This document shows, one piece after another, positions 16,986 to 24,657 of a DNA stretch of 64,000 nucleotides. Within the stretch, counting starts at the first letter, position 1, and each line of letters opens with the position of its first letter. The DNA lies in contig NZ_AUIY01000026.1 in the NCBI RefSeq assembly GCF_000423945.1, forward strand, positions 1-64,000, written 5' to 3'. This DNA is from Butyrivibrio sp. XPD2002. Its GTDB lineage: Bacteria > Bacillota > Clostridia > Lachnospirales > Lachnospiraceae. The translations under genes were made by a program, and so were the position numbers. The notes under the pieces were generated by a model. That model was not told where the DNA came from and searched no databases. It worked only from the letters and a program-made list of their open reading frames with translations.

Positions 16986-18033
16986 ACATCTTTTCCTTTA
17001 GCTTTTTTATCACCTTGCCGTAGTTGTTCCTGTCATGAGGAAAGGTACAATTTTTACAGTTCTTGGCTCCCTTTTCCGTGTAGGTATATTCGCCACCACA
17101 GTCCTTCATATCGTAAAGCGGACAATAACAGAACATGCAGCTAAAGCACTCCTCCGGAAGGTTATGACAGGGATAGTACTCACACTCCTTATTAAGAAAA
17201 TATGATGAGTGACGTACATTCCCCGAAGGCTTATCTGAAGCTTTCTCAATATTTTCGTCCGAAGCCTTTTCTGCCCCTTTCAGACTGTACTGCAGCTGAG
17301 CCTTTACCTTCTCGTACATATCATCTGTAAGGCGATACAGATCCTTAATCATTCCCTTTTCGAGAACGTCCTGCGGACTCTCAACGATCACCTTACCCTC
17401 GCCGTCTATAAGGAGAACTCTTGATGATATCTCCAGCGCAAGATCAAGCTCATGAAGTGAAATTATTATTGTTATGCCCTTATCCGAAAGCTCCTTCAAA
17501 ACCTCCAGAAGCTCCATCCTGTACCTGATATCAAGATAGGATGTAGGCTCATCCATAATAAGGTACCAAGGCTCCTGGCATATCGCTCTCGCAATGAGAG
17601 TTCTCTGCTTTTGTCCATCGCTAAGTGCTTCGAAGGGCTTTTCCTTTAGCTTATCTATTTTCATTAAAGTCGAAGCTCTATTTCCTGCTTCATAGTCAGC
17701 CTCTGAAAAGGAGCCAAAGCTTCCTGTATAGGGAAGTCTTCCTGACATTACGACATCAAAGCAGCTCATCAGCTCCGGCTTAACCCTCTCCGTTGTTACG
17801 ATTGAAAGTCTCTCAGACAAATCCTTAAGTGAAATGCTTTTAATGTCATCCTCTCCGATGTGAACTGTTCCTCCAAGAAGACGGAGCTGACCTGAGATGG
17901 TCTTAAGAAGCGTTGATTTTCCGCCGCCGTTTGGGCCTATAAGAGAAATGATCTCACCCTTTTGGAGCTTAGCCTCAGCGCCGTTTATTATTATATTTTT
18001 CCCATAGCCTGCTATTACTTTAAGAAGCTCCAT
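16972..18033 (-). CDS. ABC transporter ATPase (BtuD/FecE-like) fused to a cysteine-rich domain
   Basis: 353 residues. Residues 1 to about 255 are an ABC ATPase: Walker A GPNGGGKST (33-41), signature LSDGQKQR, Walker B YLIMDEPTSYLD, and a later switch His. A linker leads to a C-terminal segment (about 281-353) with nine cysteines in CEYYPC, CFSCMFCYC, DC and NCKNC arrangements. It resembles the cysteine-rich small domain found in archaeal and clostridial cobalamin loci, a probable metal-binding unit. The ATPase pairs with the permease just upstream (14-base overlap). Substrate could be a corrinoid, cobalt chelate or haem; context favours a corrinoid. Confidence 0.85.
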   Translation of the reverse strand: MELLKVIAGYGKNIIINGAEAKLQKGEIISLIGPNGGGKSTLLKTISGQLRLLGGTVHIGEDDIKSISLKDLSERLSIVTTERVKPELMSCFDVVMSGRLPYTGSFGSFSEADYEAGNRASTLMKIDKLKEKPFEALSDGQKQRTLIARAICQEPWYLIMDEPTSYLDIRYRMELLEVLKELSDKGITIIISLHELDLALEISSRVLLIDGEGKVIVESPQDVLEKGMIKDLYRLTDDMYEKVKAQLQYSLKGAEKASDENIEKASDKPSGNVRHSSYFLNKECEYYPCHNLPEECFSCMFCYCPLYDMKDCGGEYTYTEKGAKNCKNCTFPHDRNNYGKVIKKLKEKMYGDR

Positions 18034-19045
18034 GGTTTTTATTTCTCCTGATGATCATGAAAATTACTATCGGTGCACCAAACAGTGATGTCACCGCTGA
18101 AATATTAAGCTCCATGGGAGCAAACATCACCCTCGCCAAAAGGTCACTGAACGTACAAAATACAGAGCCTGCGAGGAAGGATGACGGAATAAGAATAATA
18201 GGCTTTGATGATTTTAATGACTGCCTCATAAGGAACGGAACAGCTATTCCTATAAAGGATACCGGTCCTGCAAAGGCAGTAACACAGGCTGCAAGCAGAC
18301 TTGATAAAAGTATTATGCAGATCCTGCACACCTTTACATTTACTCCTACACTTTTCGCGTAGGTCTCACCAAGCCTCAGAGCATCAAGACTCTTACTTAG
18401 CATCATCGATAATACAAGCGCTATTACTACAACGACTACCGAATACCTTACTCCGTTCATGTTGGCTCCGGAAAAGCTTCCCTGAGACCAGCCATGGAGA
18501 TTCACAATATCCGAATCATCCGCAAAGGCTATCAGAAAATCCGTGATGGCGCTGCATATATATCCCACCATTATTCCGGCTGCAAGAAGAGCTGCCATGT
18601 TTTTAATCTTAGATGATATCAGTATAATGAATCCGGTTGATATCAGCGCTCCCACGAACGCTGATACGATAAGCATAAGTCCGGAGGAATAGCCTGTACT
18701 TCCCACTATAAAAATAAGTGTCACCGCAACTGCCATCTTTGCTCCCGAGGAAATTCCCAGGATATATGGTCCCGCTATGGGATTGGCAAAATATGTCTGA
18801 AGAAGGAAGCCCGATACAGCCAGCGCTCCACCAAGGAAAAGTGTCATGACCGTTCTTGGAATTCTGATATTCATGATGATATTGGCGGTCTTGGCATCTG
18901 CATTTCCTTTAAAAACCGACTTAAGCACATCACTTAAGCTGATGCTTGTACTGCCGATGCAGATGTTAATCAAAAGCCCCGCGATCACCAGAATGATCAG
19001 CAATATGAAAACTATTACAGTTCTCTTTTTATGGTTATCGTGCAT
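18020..19045 (-). CDS. FecCD/BtuC-type ABC permease
   Basis: 341 residues with about ten hydrophobic helices, as in BtuC. Family motifs include IRIPRTVMTLFLGGALAVSGFLLQTYFANPIAGPYILGISSGA, seen across residues about 60-105, and GPVSFIGIAVPFLMR near the coupling region. It forms the membrane pore of an uptake transporter with the ATPase at 16972-18033 and probably the binding protein at 23129-24652. It sits inside the biosynthetic operon between cbiF and btuD. Confidence 0.88.
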   Translation of the reverse strand: MHDNHKKRTVIVFILLIILVIAGLLINICIGSTSISLSDVLKSVFKGNADAKTANIIMNIRIPRTVMTLFLGGALAVSGFLLQTYFANPIAGPYILGISSGAKMAVAVTLIFIVGSTGYSSGLMLIVSAFVGALISTGFIILISSKIKNMAALLAAGIMVGYICSAITDFLIAFADDSDIVNLHGWSQGSFSGANMNGVRYSVVVVVIALVLSMMLSKSLDALRLGETYAKSVGVNVKVCRICIILLSSLLAACVTAFAGPVSFIGIAVPFLMRQSLKSSKPIILIPSSFLAGSVFCTFSDLLARVMFAPMELNISAVTSLFGAPIVIFMIIRRNKNHGAS

Positions 19046-19081
19046 AAGCTTTGTTTCCTAATCTGTTTTTATAAGCTTTTA

Positions 19082-19840
19082 TCAAAGCTTTTTCTCTCTA
19101 TAGCCTGTAGAAAAATCTGCCGCGTAAAGTCTTGATTTTTCATAGCCTGACTGTGCCACAGTCTTACCAACGATAATGAGCGCCGTCTTGTTTATGCCGT
19201 TATCAGCGGCTGTCTTTGCAAGGCTCTCCAGCGTGCATACATATTTTTTCTCATCATCCCATGTAGCTTTATATACGATCGCACAGGGTGTATCCGCAGC
19301 CATTCCTGCATTTTGGAGTCTGTTTGAAAGTCTCTCAAGGTCACCTGCGGAGAGGAAAAATACCATGGTTGCACCGTGGGATGAAAGTGCTTCAACAGAT
19401 TCCTTTTCAGGCACCGGTGTTCTTCCATCCATTCTGGTAATAATTACGCTCTGGCTGATTCCGGGGAGTGTGTACTCCATATTAAGTGCAGCCGCAGCTC
19501 CGCAAAAGGAGCTGACTCCCGGAGTTACATCATAGGTTATCTTTTCTTCATCAAGGATATCCATCTGCTCCCTTATTGCTCCGTAGATTGACGGATCACC
19601 AGTGTGAAGTCTCACAACATCCTTGTTTTCCTTACGTGCTGTTTTTATTATCTCTATAACCTCTTCCAGCGTAAGCCTGGCGCTGTCATGAATCTCCGCA
19701 TTCTCTTTTGCATATTGAAGAAGCTCGGGATTAACAAGTGAGCCTGCATAAATAATTACGTCAGCCTCCTCTATCAGCTTCTTCCCACGTATAGTTATTA
19801 GGTCCGTAGCTCCCGGTCCTGCGCCTACAAAATGAACCAT
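19082..19840 (-). CDS. cbiF: Cobalt-precorrin-4 / precorrin-4 C11-methyltransferase
   Basis: 252 residues, tetrapyrrole methylase. Diagnostic segments: VHFVGAGPGATDLITIRG, VIIYAGSLVNPELL, LHTGDPSIYGAIREQMD, YDVTPGVSSFCGAAAAL and MEYTLPGISQSVIITR. It methylates C11. The second ATG (19840) is preferred over 19855: GAGAGGAC lies 6 bases before it and the protein then begins at the methylase fold. Confidence 0.92.
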   Translation of the reverse strand: MVHFVGAGPGATDLITIRGKKLIEEADVIIYAGSLVNPELLQYAKENAEIHDSARLTLEEVIEIIKTARKENKDVVRLHTGDPSIYGAIREQMDILDEEKITYDVTPGVSSFCGAAAALNMEYTLPGISQSVIITRMDGRTPVPEKESVEALSSHGATMVFFLSAGDLERLSNRLQNAGMAADTPCAIVYKATWDDEKKYVCTLESLAKTAADNGINKTALIIVGKTVAQSGYEKSRLYAADFSTGYREKKL

Positions 19841-19868
19841 TCCGTGTCCTCTCATCTATGTTTAATAC

Positions 19869-21011
19869 CTATTTAGTCATTTCCAAAAACAGCTGTGCAT
19901 TTTCTGTTCTTACAAGCTCTGTATATTCATTTGAAAAAACTATTGTTTCCGTTTCTATTTTCCCGCCTGAAAACTCTTCCATGGCTTCCTTTATTTTCGA
20001 TACCATCCTGGGAAATACCTTATCCCCAAGACCTGCTTCATTTATTATGTTCACGGCTTCATCTGTCATTACGCAGCTAAGAACCTTTTCCTTTATATCG
20101 CTGCTTCCTGTATCCTCCTGAACCTCCGATACTATTCCGGAAAGGATTTCCATTCTGTGGTCGCCGTACATGGAGTGGGTATTCTTTATTTTTCCTGCGA
20201 CCTTGACAAGCTTTCCTATATGTCCAACAAAGAGCATTTTGGAAAAGCCCTCATCGCAGGCAATTTGCACCGTGTCATATACAAAGTTAGAGCATAGCAC
20301 CGCATCATTTTCATCGATACCATAGCTCTGCTTCAAAAATGTAAGGCCGTAGTTCCCGGGTGCTACCAAAAGCACTTTCTTATCTTCAGCGCGCTTTACT
20401 CTAACTTCAGTTCTTATGGTATCAAGAATAGCCGCATCACTCATTGGCTCAACTATTCCTGTGGTTCCAAGAATTGATATTCCGCCAACTATGCCAAGCT
20501 TTGGATTAAAGGTCTTCTCCGCAAGAGCCTTACCATTAGGAACGCTTATAGTAACCTCAACTCCCTGATTCGTTCTTCCATATTTTTCAAGGACATCTTC
20601 GAGATTTTCCCTTATCATTTTCCTTGGGACAGAGTTAATTGCAGCTTCTCCTATGGGCTGATCAAGTCCGGGCTTTGTTATAACTCCGACGCCTTCGCCA
20701 CCCTTTATGGTGATCCCCTGATCATCCAGAAATCGAACCGTAGCAAACACTTTACTGCCACTTGTTATGTCAGGATCATCTCCGCCATCCTTAATAACTG
20801 CGCAGCTTACAGAGTCATCCGTCCTTGTAATATCAAGTATCTCTGCGTTATAAACAGGTCCCTTTGGCGTAACAATGCTGGCATTAAAAATGTCCTCTCC
20901 GGATATCAGCATTATAAGAGCTGCCTTTGCGGTAACCGCTGCACAGCTCCCTGTTGTATATCCGCACCTTAGCTCTTTTTTGTTTTTTAATACTGTCATC
21001 TCATCCGGCAT
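19869..21011 (-). CDS. cbiD: Cobalt-precorrin-5B C1-methyltransferase
   Basis: 380 residues, the normal CbiD size. The opening LRCGYTTGSCAAVTAKAA is the family signature. GGDDPDITSG, GEGVGVITKPGLDQPIGEAAINSVPR and LGIVGGISILGTTGIVEPMS follow in the usual order. It methylates C1 in the anaerobic pathway. It starts 5 bases after cbiC ends. Confidence 0.94.
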   Translation of the reverse strand: MPDEMTVLKNKKELRCGYTTGSCAAVTAKAALIMLISGEDIFNASIVTPKGPVYNAEILDITRTDDSVSCAVIKDGGDDPDITSGSKVFATVRFLDDQGITIKGGEGVGVITKPGLDQPIGEAAINSVPRKMIRENLEDVLEKYGRTNQGVEVTISVPNGKALAEKTFNPKLGIVGGISILGTTGIVEPMSDAAILDTIRTEVRVKRAEDKKVLLVAPGNYGLTFLKQSYGIDENDAVLCSNFVYDTVQIACDEGFSKMLFVGHIGKLVKVAGKIKNTHSMYGDHRMEILSGIVSEVQEDTGSSDIKEKVLSCVMTDEAVNIINEAGLGDKVFPRMVSKIKEAMEEFSGGKIETETIVFSNEYTELVRTENAQLFLEMTK

Positions 21012-21016
21012 AATAC

Positions 21017-21643
21017 CTAATCCATGTTATACAGAATCGAATTGCATATCGCAGCCGCAACTCCGCTTCCGCCTTTCCTGCCCCTGTTAATTATGTAAGG
21101 GATATCTGTTTCAAGAATCAGTTCCTTAGCTTCAACCACATTAACAAAGCCTACCGGAACACCTATTATAAGCTCCGGTCTATAGCCCTCATCTATCATT
21201 TCTCTAAGCTTAATAAGTGCAGTCGGTGCATTACCTATGGCATAGATAATTGGCGCATCTATCTCTCTCGCCTTTTCCATGCTGACGTAGGCTCTTGTCA
21301 CCTGTCTTTCCTTTGCTTCCTTTGCGACCTCTTCATCAGCCATGAAGCAGTGAACCTCTCCGCCATATTTACCCAGCGTCTTTTTACTTATCCCCTGCAG
21401 CGCCATATTGGTATCCGTTACAATATGGGCACCTCTTCTTATGGCATCCTTGGCCTTTGTGACTGCGTCCTTAGAAAAGGTCATTGTATCCGCATATTCA
21501 AAATCAGCTGTGGTATGTATCACCCTTATAATGGTTGGCTCAAGGATTTCAGGAAAGCTCTTTCCCATCTCCGAAAGCTCTTCTTTAATTATCCTAAAGC
21601 TCTCCTTCTCTATATCAGAAGGAAGTATGTGTTTTATTTCCAT
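21017..21643 (-). CDS. cbiC: Cobalt-precorrin-8 methylmutase
   Basis: 208 residues. Family motifs: SFRIIKEEL, VIRVIHTTADFEYADTM with the catalytic His, TDTNMALQGI, IIYAIGNAPTALIKL, GVPVGFVNVVEAKE and NRGRKGGSGVAAAICN. It moves the C11 methyl to C12 to give cobyrinic acid. It begins 5 bases after cbiP. Confidence 0.94.
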   Translation of the reverse strand: MEIKHILPSDIEKESFRIIKEELSEMGKSFPEILEPTIIRVIHTTADFEYADTMTFSKDAVTKAKDAIRRGAHIVTDTNMALQGISKKTLGKYGGEVHCFMADEEVAKEAKERQVTRAYVSMEKAREIDAPIIYAIGNAPTALIKLREMIDEGYRPELIIGVPVGFVNVVEAKELILETDIPYIINRGRKGGSGVAAAICNSILYNMD

Positions 21644-21648
21644 AAAAG

Positions 21649-23118
21649 TTAAATTCCTATAGCTCTGTAAATAAGTTCAAAATCAAGGCTCTGCCTAAGC
21701 ACATCAGCAAGCTTATCAAGCTCCTTTTCCTGGTGACTTCCTGCGTCCTCAATTACAAATTCAGGATTAGCAATCCCCTTCTTTTTGCAGGTGACATCGA
21801 GTATCCTTTTGCAAAAATCTGCTGAATCAAAAATGCCATGAAGATAAGTGCCAAGTACATTTCCGTTTGCCACAAGAGGAAAACTCATTTCACCCTTATT
21901 GCTGATTCCCATGTGAATCTCGTAGCCGCTTACCTCTGCTCCGTTTATTACCGCAAAATCTCCTGATACACCTTCGATTATTCCCGTGGTCTGTCTGAGC
22001 ATTTTTTCATGTCCAAAGACAGTTGAAACCGGAAGAAGTCCAAGCCCATTACAGCTTCCGCCACCTTCAAGATTATCGCTGTCATCTATTTTTTCTCCCA
22101 GCATCTGGAAGCCGCCGCAGATTCCAACTACAGGAGTTCCACTCTTTGCTCTGTCCAATATCACTTCACGAATTCCGCTTTCCTTTAGCCATTCAAGATC
22201 CTTTAGGGTGTTCTTTGTTCCCGGAAGCATTATAAGGTCAGCATCTTTAAGCTCGACTGCGGTCTTTGCATAATGAAGACTTACTCCGTCTACCCTTTCT
22301 AAAACTGAAAAATCCGAATAATTACTAATAAACGGAAGCCTAACAACAGCTATTTTTATCAAGACCGCACTATCACTTTTTGTAAGCTTATTATCAAGTC
22401 TCTCTGAAATGCTGTCCTCCTCATCTATATCAAGTGGAACGAAGGGCACAATTCCGGCAAAGGGAATGTCACAGTATTTGGCGAACATATCAAGTCCTGG
22501 AGTAAGCAGTGAAACGTCGCCCCTGAACTTATTGATAATTAGTCCTTTTACTCTTTCCCTCTCACTATTTGACAACAGATTTACCGTGCCAAGAAGCTGC
22601 GCAAAGACGCCGCCGGGATCAATATTACCTGCAATAAGAACGGGAGCATCCAGAATTTCTGCAAGTCCCATATTCACAATGTCGTTATCCCTCAGGTTGA
22701 TTTCAACAGGACTTCCTGCTCCTTCAATAACAATGATGTCCGATTTATCGGACAGTCTTTCATATGCGGCTTTTATGTCAGGGATGAGCTGCTTCTTCAT
22801 CTTGAAATAATCAGCAGCTCTCATATTCCCAATCGGAAGTCCATTTACAATGACCTGGGAAGTGGTATTTCCCATGGGCTTTAATAAGATGGGATTCATG
22901 TCTGCGGAGGGTTCCATTCCTGAAGCATAGGCCTGTACCACCTGGGCTCTTCCCATCTCCTTCCCATCTCTTGTCACAAAGGAATTAAGGGCCATGTTCT
23001 GGGATTTAAAGGGAGCTACCCTATAGCCATCCTGCTTTAAAACTCTCAGAATTCCTGCAGTCAATATGCTCTTTCCAGCACCTGACATGGTGCCCTGTAT
23101 CATTAGATTTTTAGCCAA
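21649..23118 (-). CDS. cbiP: Cobyric acid synthase
   Basis: 489 residues. The ATP-binding domain opens with IQGTMSGAGKS and has PFKSQNMALNSFVT and EGAGSPVEINLRDNDIVNMGLA. The glutamine amidotransferase domain has LPGTKNT, Cys in VGICGGFQMLG and late His in YLHGIFD. It amidates side chains b, d, e and g. The start is TTG at 23118 with GGGGAG 4 bases upstream; the next ATG would cut the strand leading to the P-loop. Confidence 0.93.
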   Translation of the reverse strand: MAKNLMIQGTMSGAGKSILTAGILRVLKQDGYRVAPFKSQNMALNSFVTRDGKEMGRAQVVQAYASGMEPSADMNPILLKPMGNTTSQVIVNGLPIGNMRAADYFKMKKQLIPDIKAAYERLSDKSDIIVIEGAGSPVEINLRDNDIVNMGLAEILDAPVLIAGNIDPGGVFAQLLGTVNLLSNSERERVKGLIINKFRGDVSLLTPGLDMFAKYCDIPFAGIVPFVPLDIDEEDSISERLDNKLTKSDSAVLIKIAVVRLPFISNYSDFSVLERVDGVSLHYAKTAVELKDADLIMLPGTKNTLKDLEWLKESGIREVILDRAKSGTPVVGICGGFQMLGEKIDDSDNLEGGGSCNGLGLLPVSTVFGHEKMLRQTTGIIEGVSGDFAVINGAEVSGYEIHMGISNKGEMSFPLVANGNVLGTYLHGIFDSADFCKRILDVTCKKKGIANPEFVIEDAGSHQEKELDKLADVLRQSLDFELIYRAIGI

Positions 23119-23128
23119 TTTTCTCCCC

Positions 23129-24652
23129 TTACCTCAGTTTATGGAAAAACTCCGTGTCCTCTTTTTCACCGGAGATAATGTCCCCGAGGTTATCTATAAT
23201 TGTTCCTGTCTCGTTTGCAAACTGATAAAGAGCTTTATCAGTGTAATATACCTCTCCGCTTTTAAAGGCCTTGAAATCACTGAAGGTAGTATCCGTACTC
23301 ATAAGTGATTCAAGGGACTCGGGAGCTTCTTCTATTGTGGAATTATAAATAATGATGTCTGCCTCTGAAGCGTATCTGTAAAAGCTCTCCATACTTATAG
23401 TCACCTGGGAGGTTGCCTTCTCATCATCCTCCATGTCCGGGCCAAGATATTGTCCACCTGCGATTTCAATCATCTTTGAGAAGTAGTCACTTCTCTTTTT
23501 GGTGCTTACCATATGATTGGATTTTATGGAGAACACAACAACCGTTTTTTCTGATGCATCTATGTCATCAAGCTTTTTTACAAGCTCTGTCTGACTTTCA
23601 AAGGAGCTTTTTGCTTCAGCTTCTTTATCTGTTAATAGTCCGTAAATCCTGATCCATTCAAGACGTCCAAGAGGATCCCTTTCATAGCTGCATCTGTCAA
23701 TAAAAACAGGAATGGACAACTCACCAAGCTTATCAATAACCTTAGGTGTGTGAAGGATCATGGTGTTCTCTATAGCAAGATCAACTTCCTTCATTATTAT
23801 CTTTTCATAGTCCGGAGCACTGTATTTTCCTCCGTATTCCATGGTACCTTCCTCCATAGCCTTCCTGGCTGAGTCCACGTACCACTTATCCTTTTCTATT
23901 CCTGAAAGTATAACTTTGCCCGTTTCTCCAAGGGTGTCAAACTGACACATAACCCCTGAGGCTGCGCAGTAGATTTTATCAAGAGGCTTTTGAAGGATTA
24001 TAAAATCGTCTCCTTCAGGAGCACTCTTACCTTCAGGTACCACCAGATAATTTCTTCCATCATCCACAGCTATAACTGCATATCCATCATTATATCTATG
24101 TATTGCAAAGCATTCCGCATATTCATTTTCATCAGTTGAAACGTAGCTTAATCCCTCTATTTCAGGATTGGCCTGAACATCATACTTCTGATCATCATCT
24201 TCTATAGATGCCGTTTCATCCGCTTCCTGCTCTGCGCTGTTTTCTTTGTCATTACCATCAGCTGTGATAAGAGTAAATCTAAGCTGATAATCTATTAAAT
24301 GTGGCTGGCTCATGGCTGTAGTATCAGCCTGAACTGCCATATCCTTATCAAGCTCAATCGGAATTATAAACTCCGAATTGCCCTCAGAATTAACCGGATA
24401 ATAGGTTTCATCTCCAACAATCATATAATCGTAGTTGGGACTGCTCCATACGATATCCGCCTCTGCCCTTTTATTCTTAACCGTTACCTTGCAGGGACTT
24501 TCTATATATGCTTTTCCGCTTCCTCCCATAAGTGACACAGATGCGGTATACTCCCCATCGGAAATATTACCGCATCCTGTCAGACTTAAGGTAAAAAGAA
24601 GTGTTAGAAAAGCAATCCATACTATTTCTATTCTTCTTTTTATATTATTCAT
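23129..24652 (-). CDS. BtuF-type substrate-binding lipoprotein with N-terminal NEAT-like domain
   Basis: 507 residues. Signal sequence ends in a lipobox LSLTGC with Cys27. Residues about 31-130 form a beta-rich domain (DGEYTASVSLMGGSGKAYIESP, SSPNYDYMIVGDETYYPVN, ADTTAMSQPHLIDY) like the iron-transport-associated NEAT-type domains. After an acidic linker, residues about 225-500 read as a periplasmic-binding protein of the BtuF/FepB class (VDLAIENTMILHTPKVIDKLGELSIPVFID). It should sit on the outer membrane face and deliver ligand to the permease/ATPase pair at 16972-19045. It lies 5 bases after cbiK and 10 before cbiP. Ligand (corrinoid versus haem) is not decidable from sequence. Confidence 0.8.
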   Translation of the reverse strand: MNNIKRRIEIVWIAFLTLLFTLSLTGCGNISDGEYTASVSLMGGSGKAYIESPCKVTVKNKRAEADIVWSSPNYDYMIVGDETYYPVNSEGNSEFIIPIELDKDMAVQADTTAMSQPHLIDYQLRFTLITADGNDKENSAEQEADETASIEDDDQKYDVQANPEIEGLSYVSTDENEYAECFAIHRYNDGYAVIAVDDGRNYLVVPEGKSAPEGDDFIILQKPLDKIYCAASGVMCQFDTLGETGKVILSGIEKDKWYVDSARKAMEEGTMEYGGKYSAPDYEKIIMKEVDLAIENTMILHTPKVIDKLGELSIPVFIDRCSYERDPLGRLEWIRIYGLLTDKEAEAKSSFESQTELVKKLDDIDASEKTVVVFSIKSNHMVSTKKRSDYFSKMIEIAGGQYLGPDMEDDEKATSQVTISMESFYRYASEADIIIYNSTIEEAPESLESLMSTDTTFSDFKAFKSGEVYYTDKALYQFANETGTIIDNLGDIISGEKEDTEFFHKLR

Positions 24653-24657
24653 AAATT

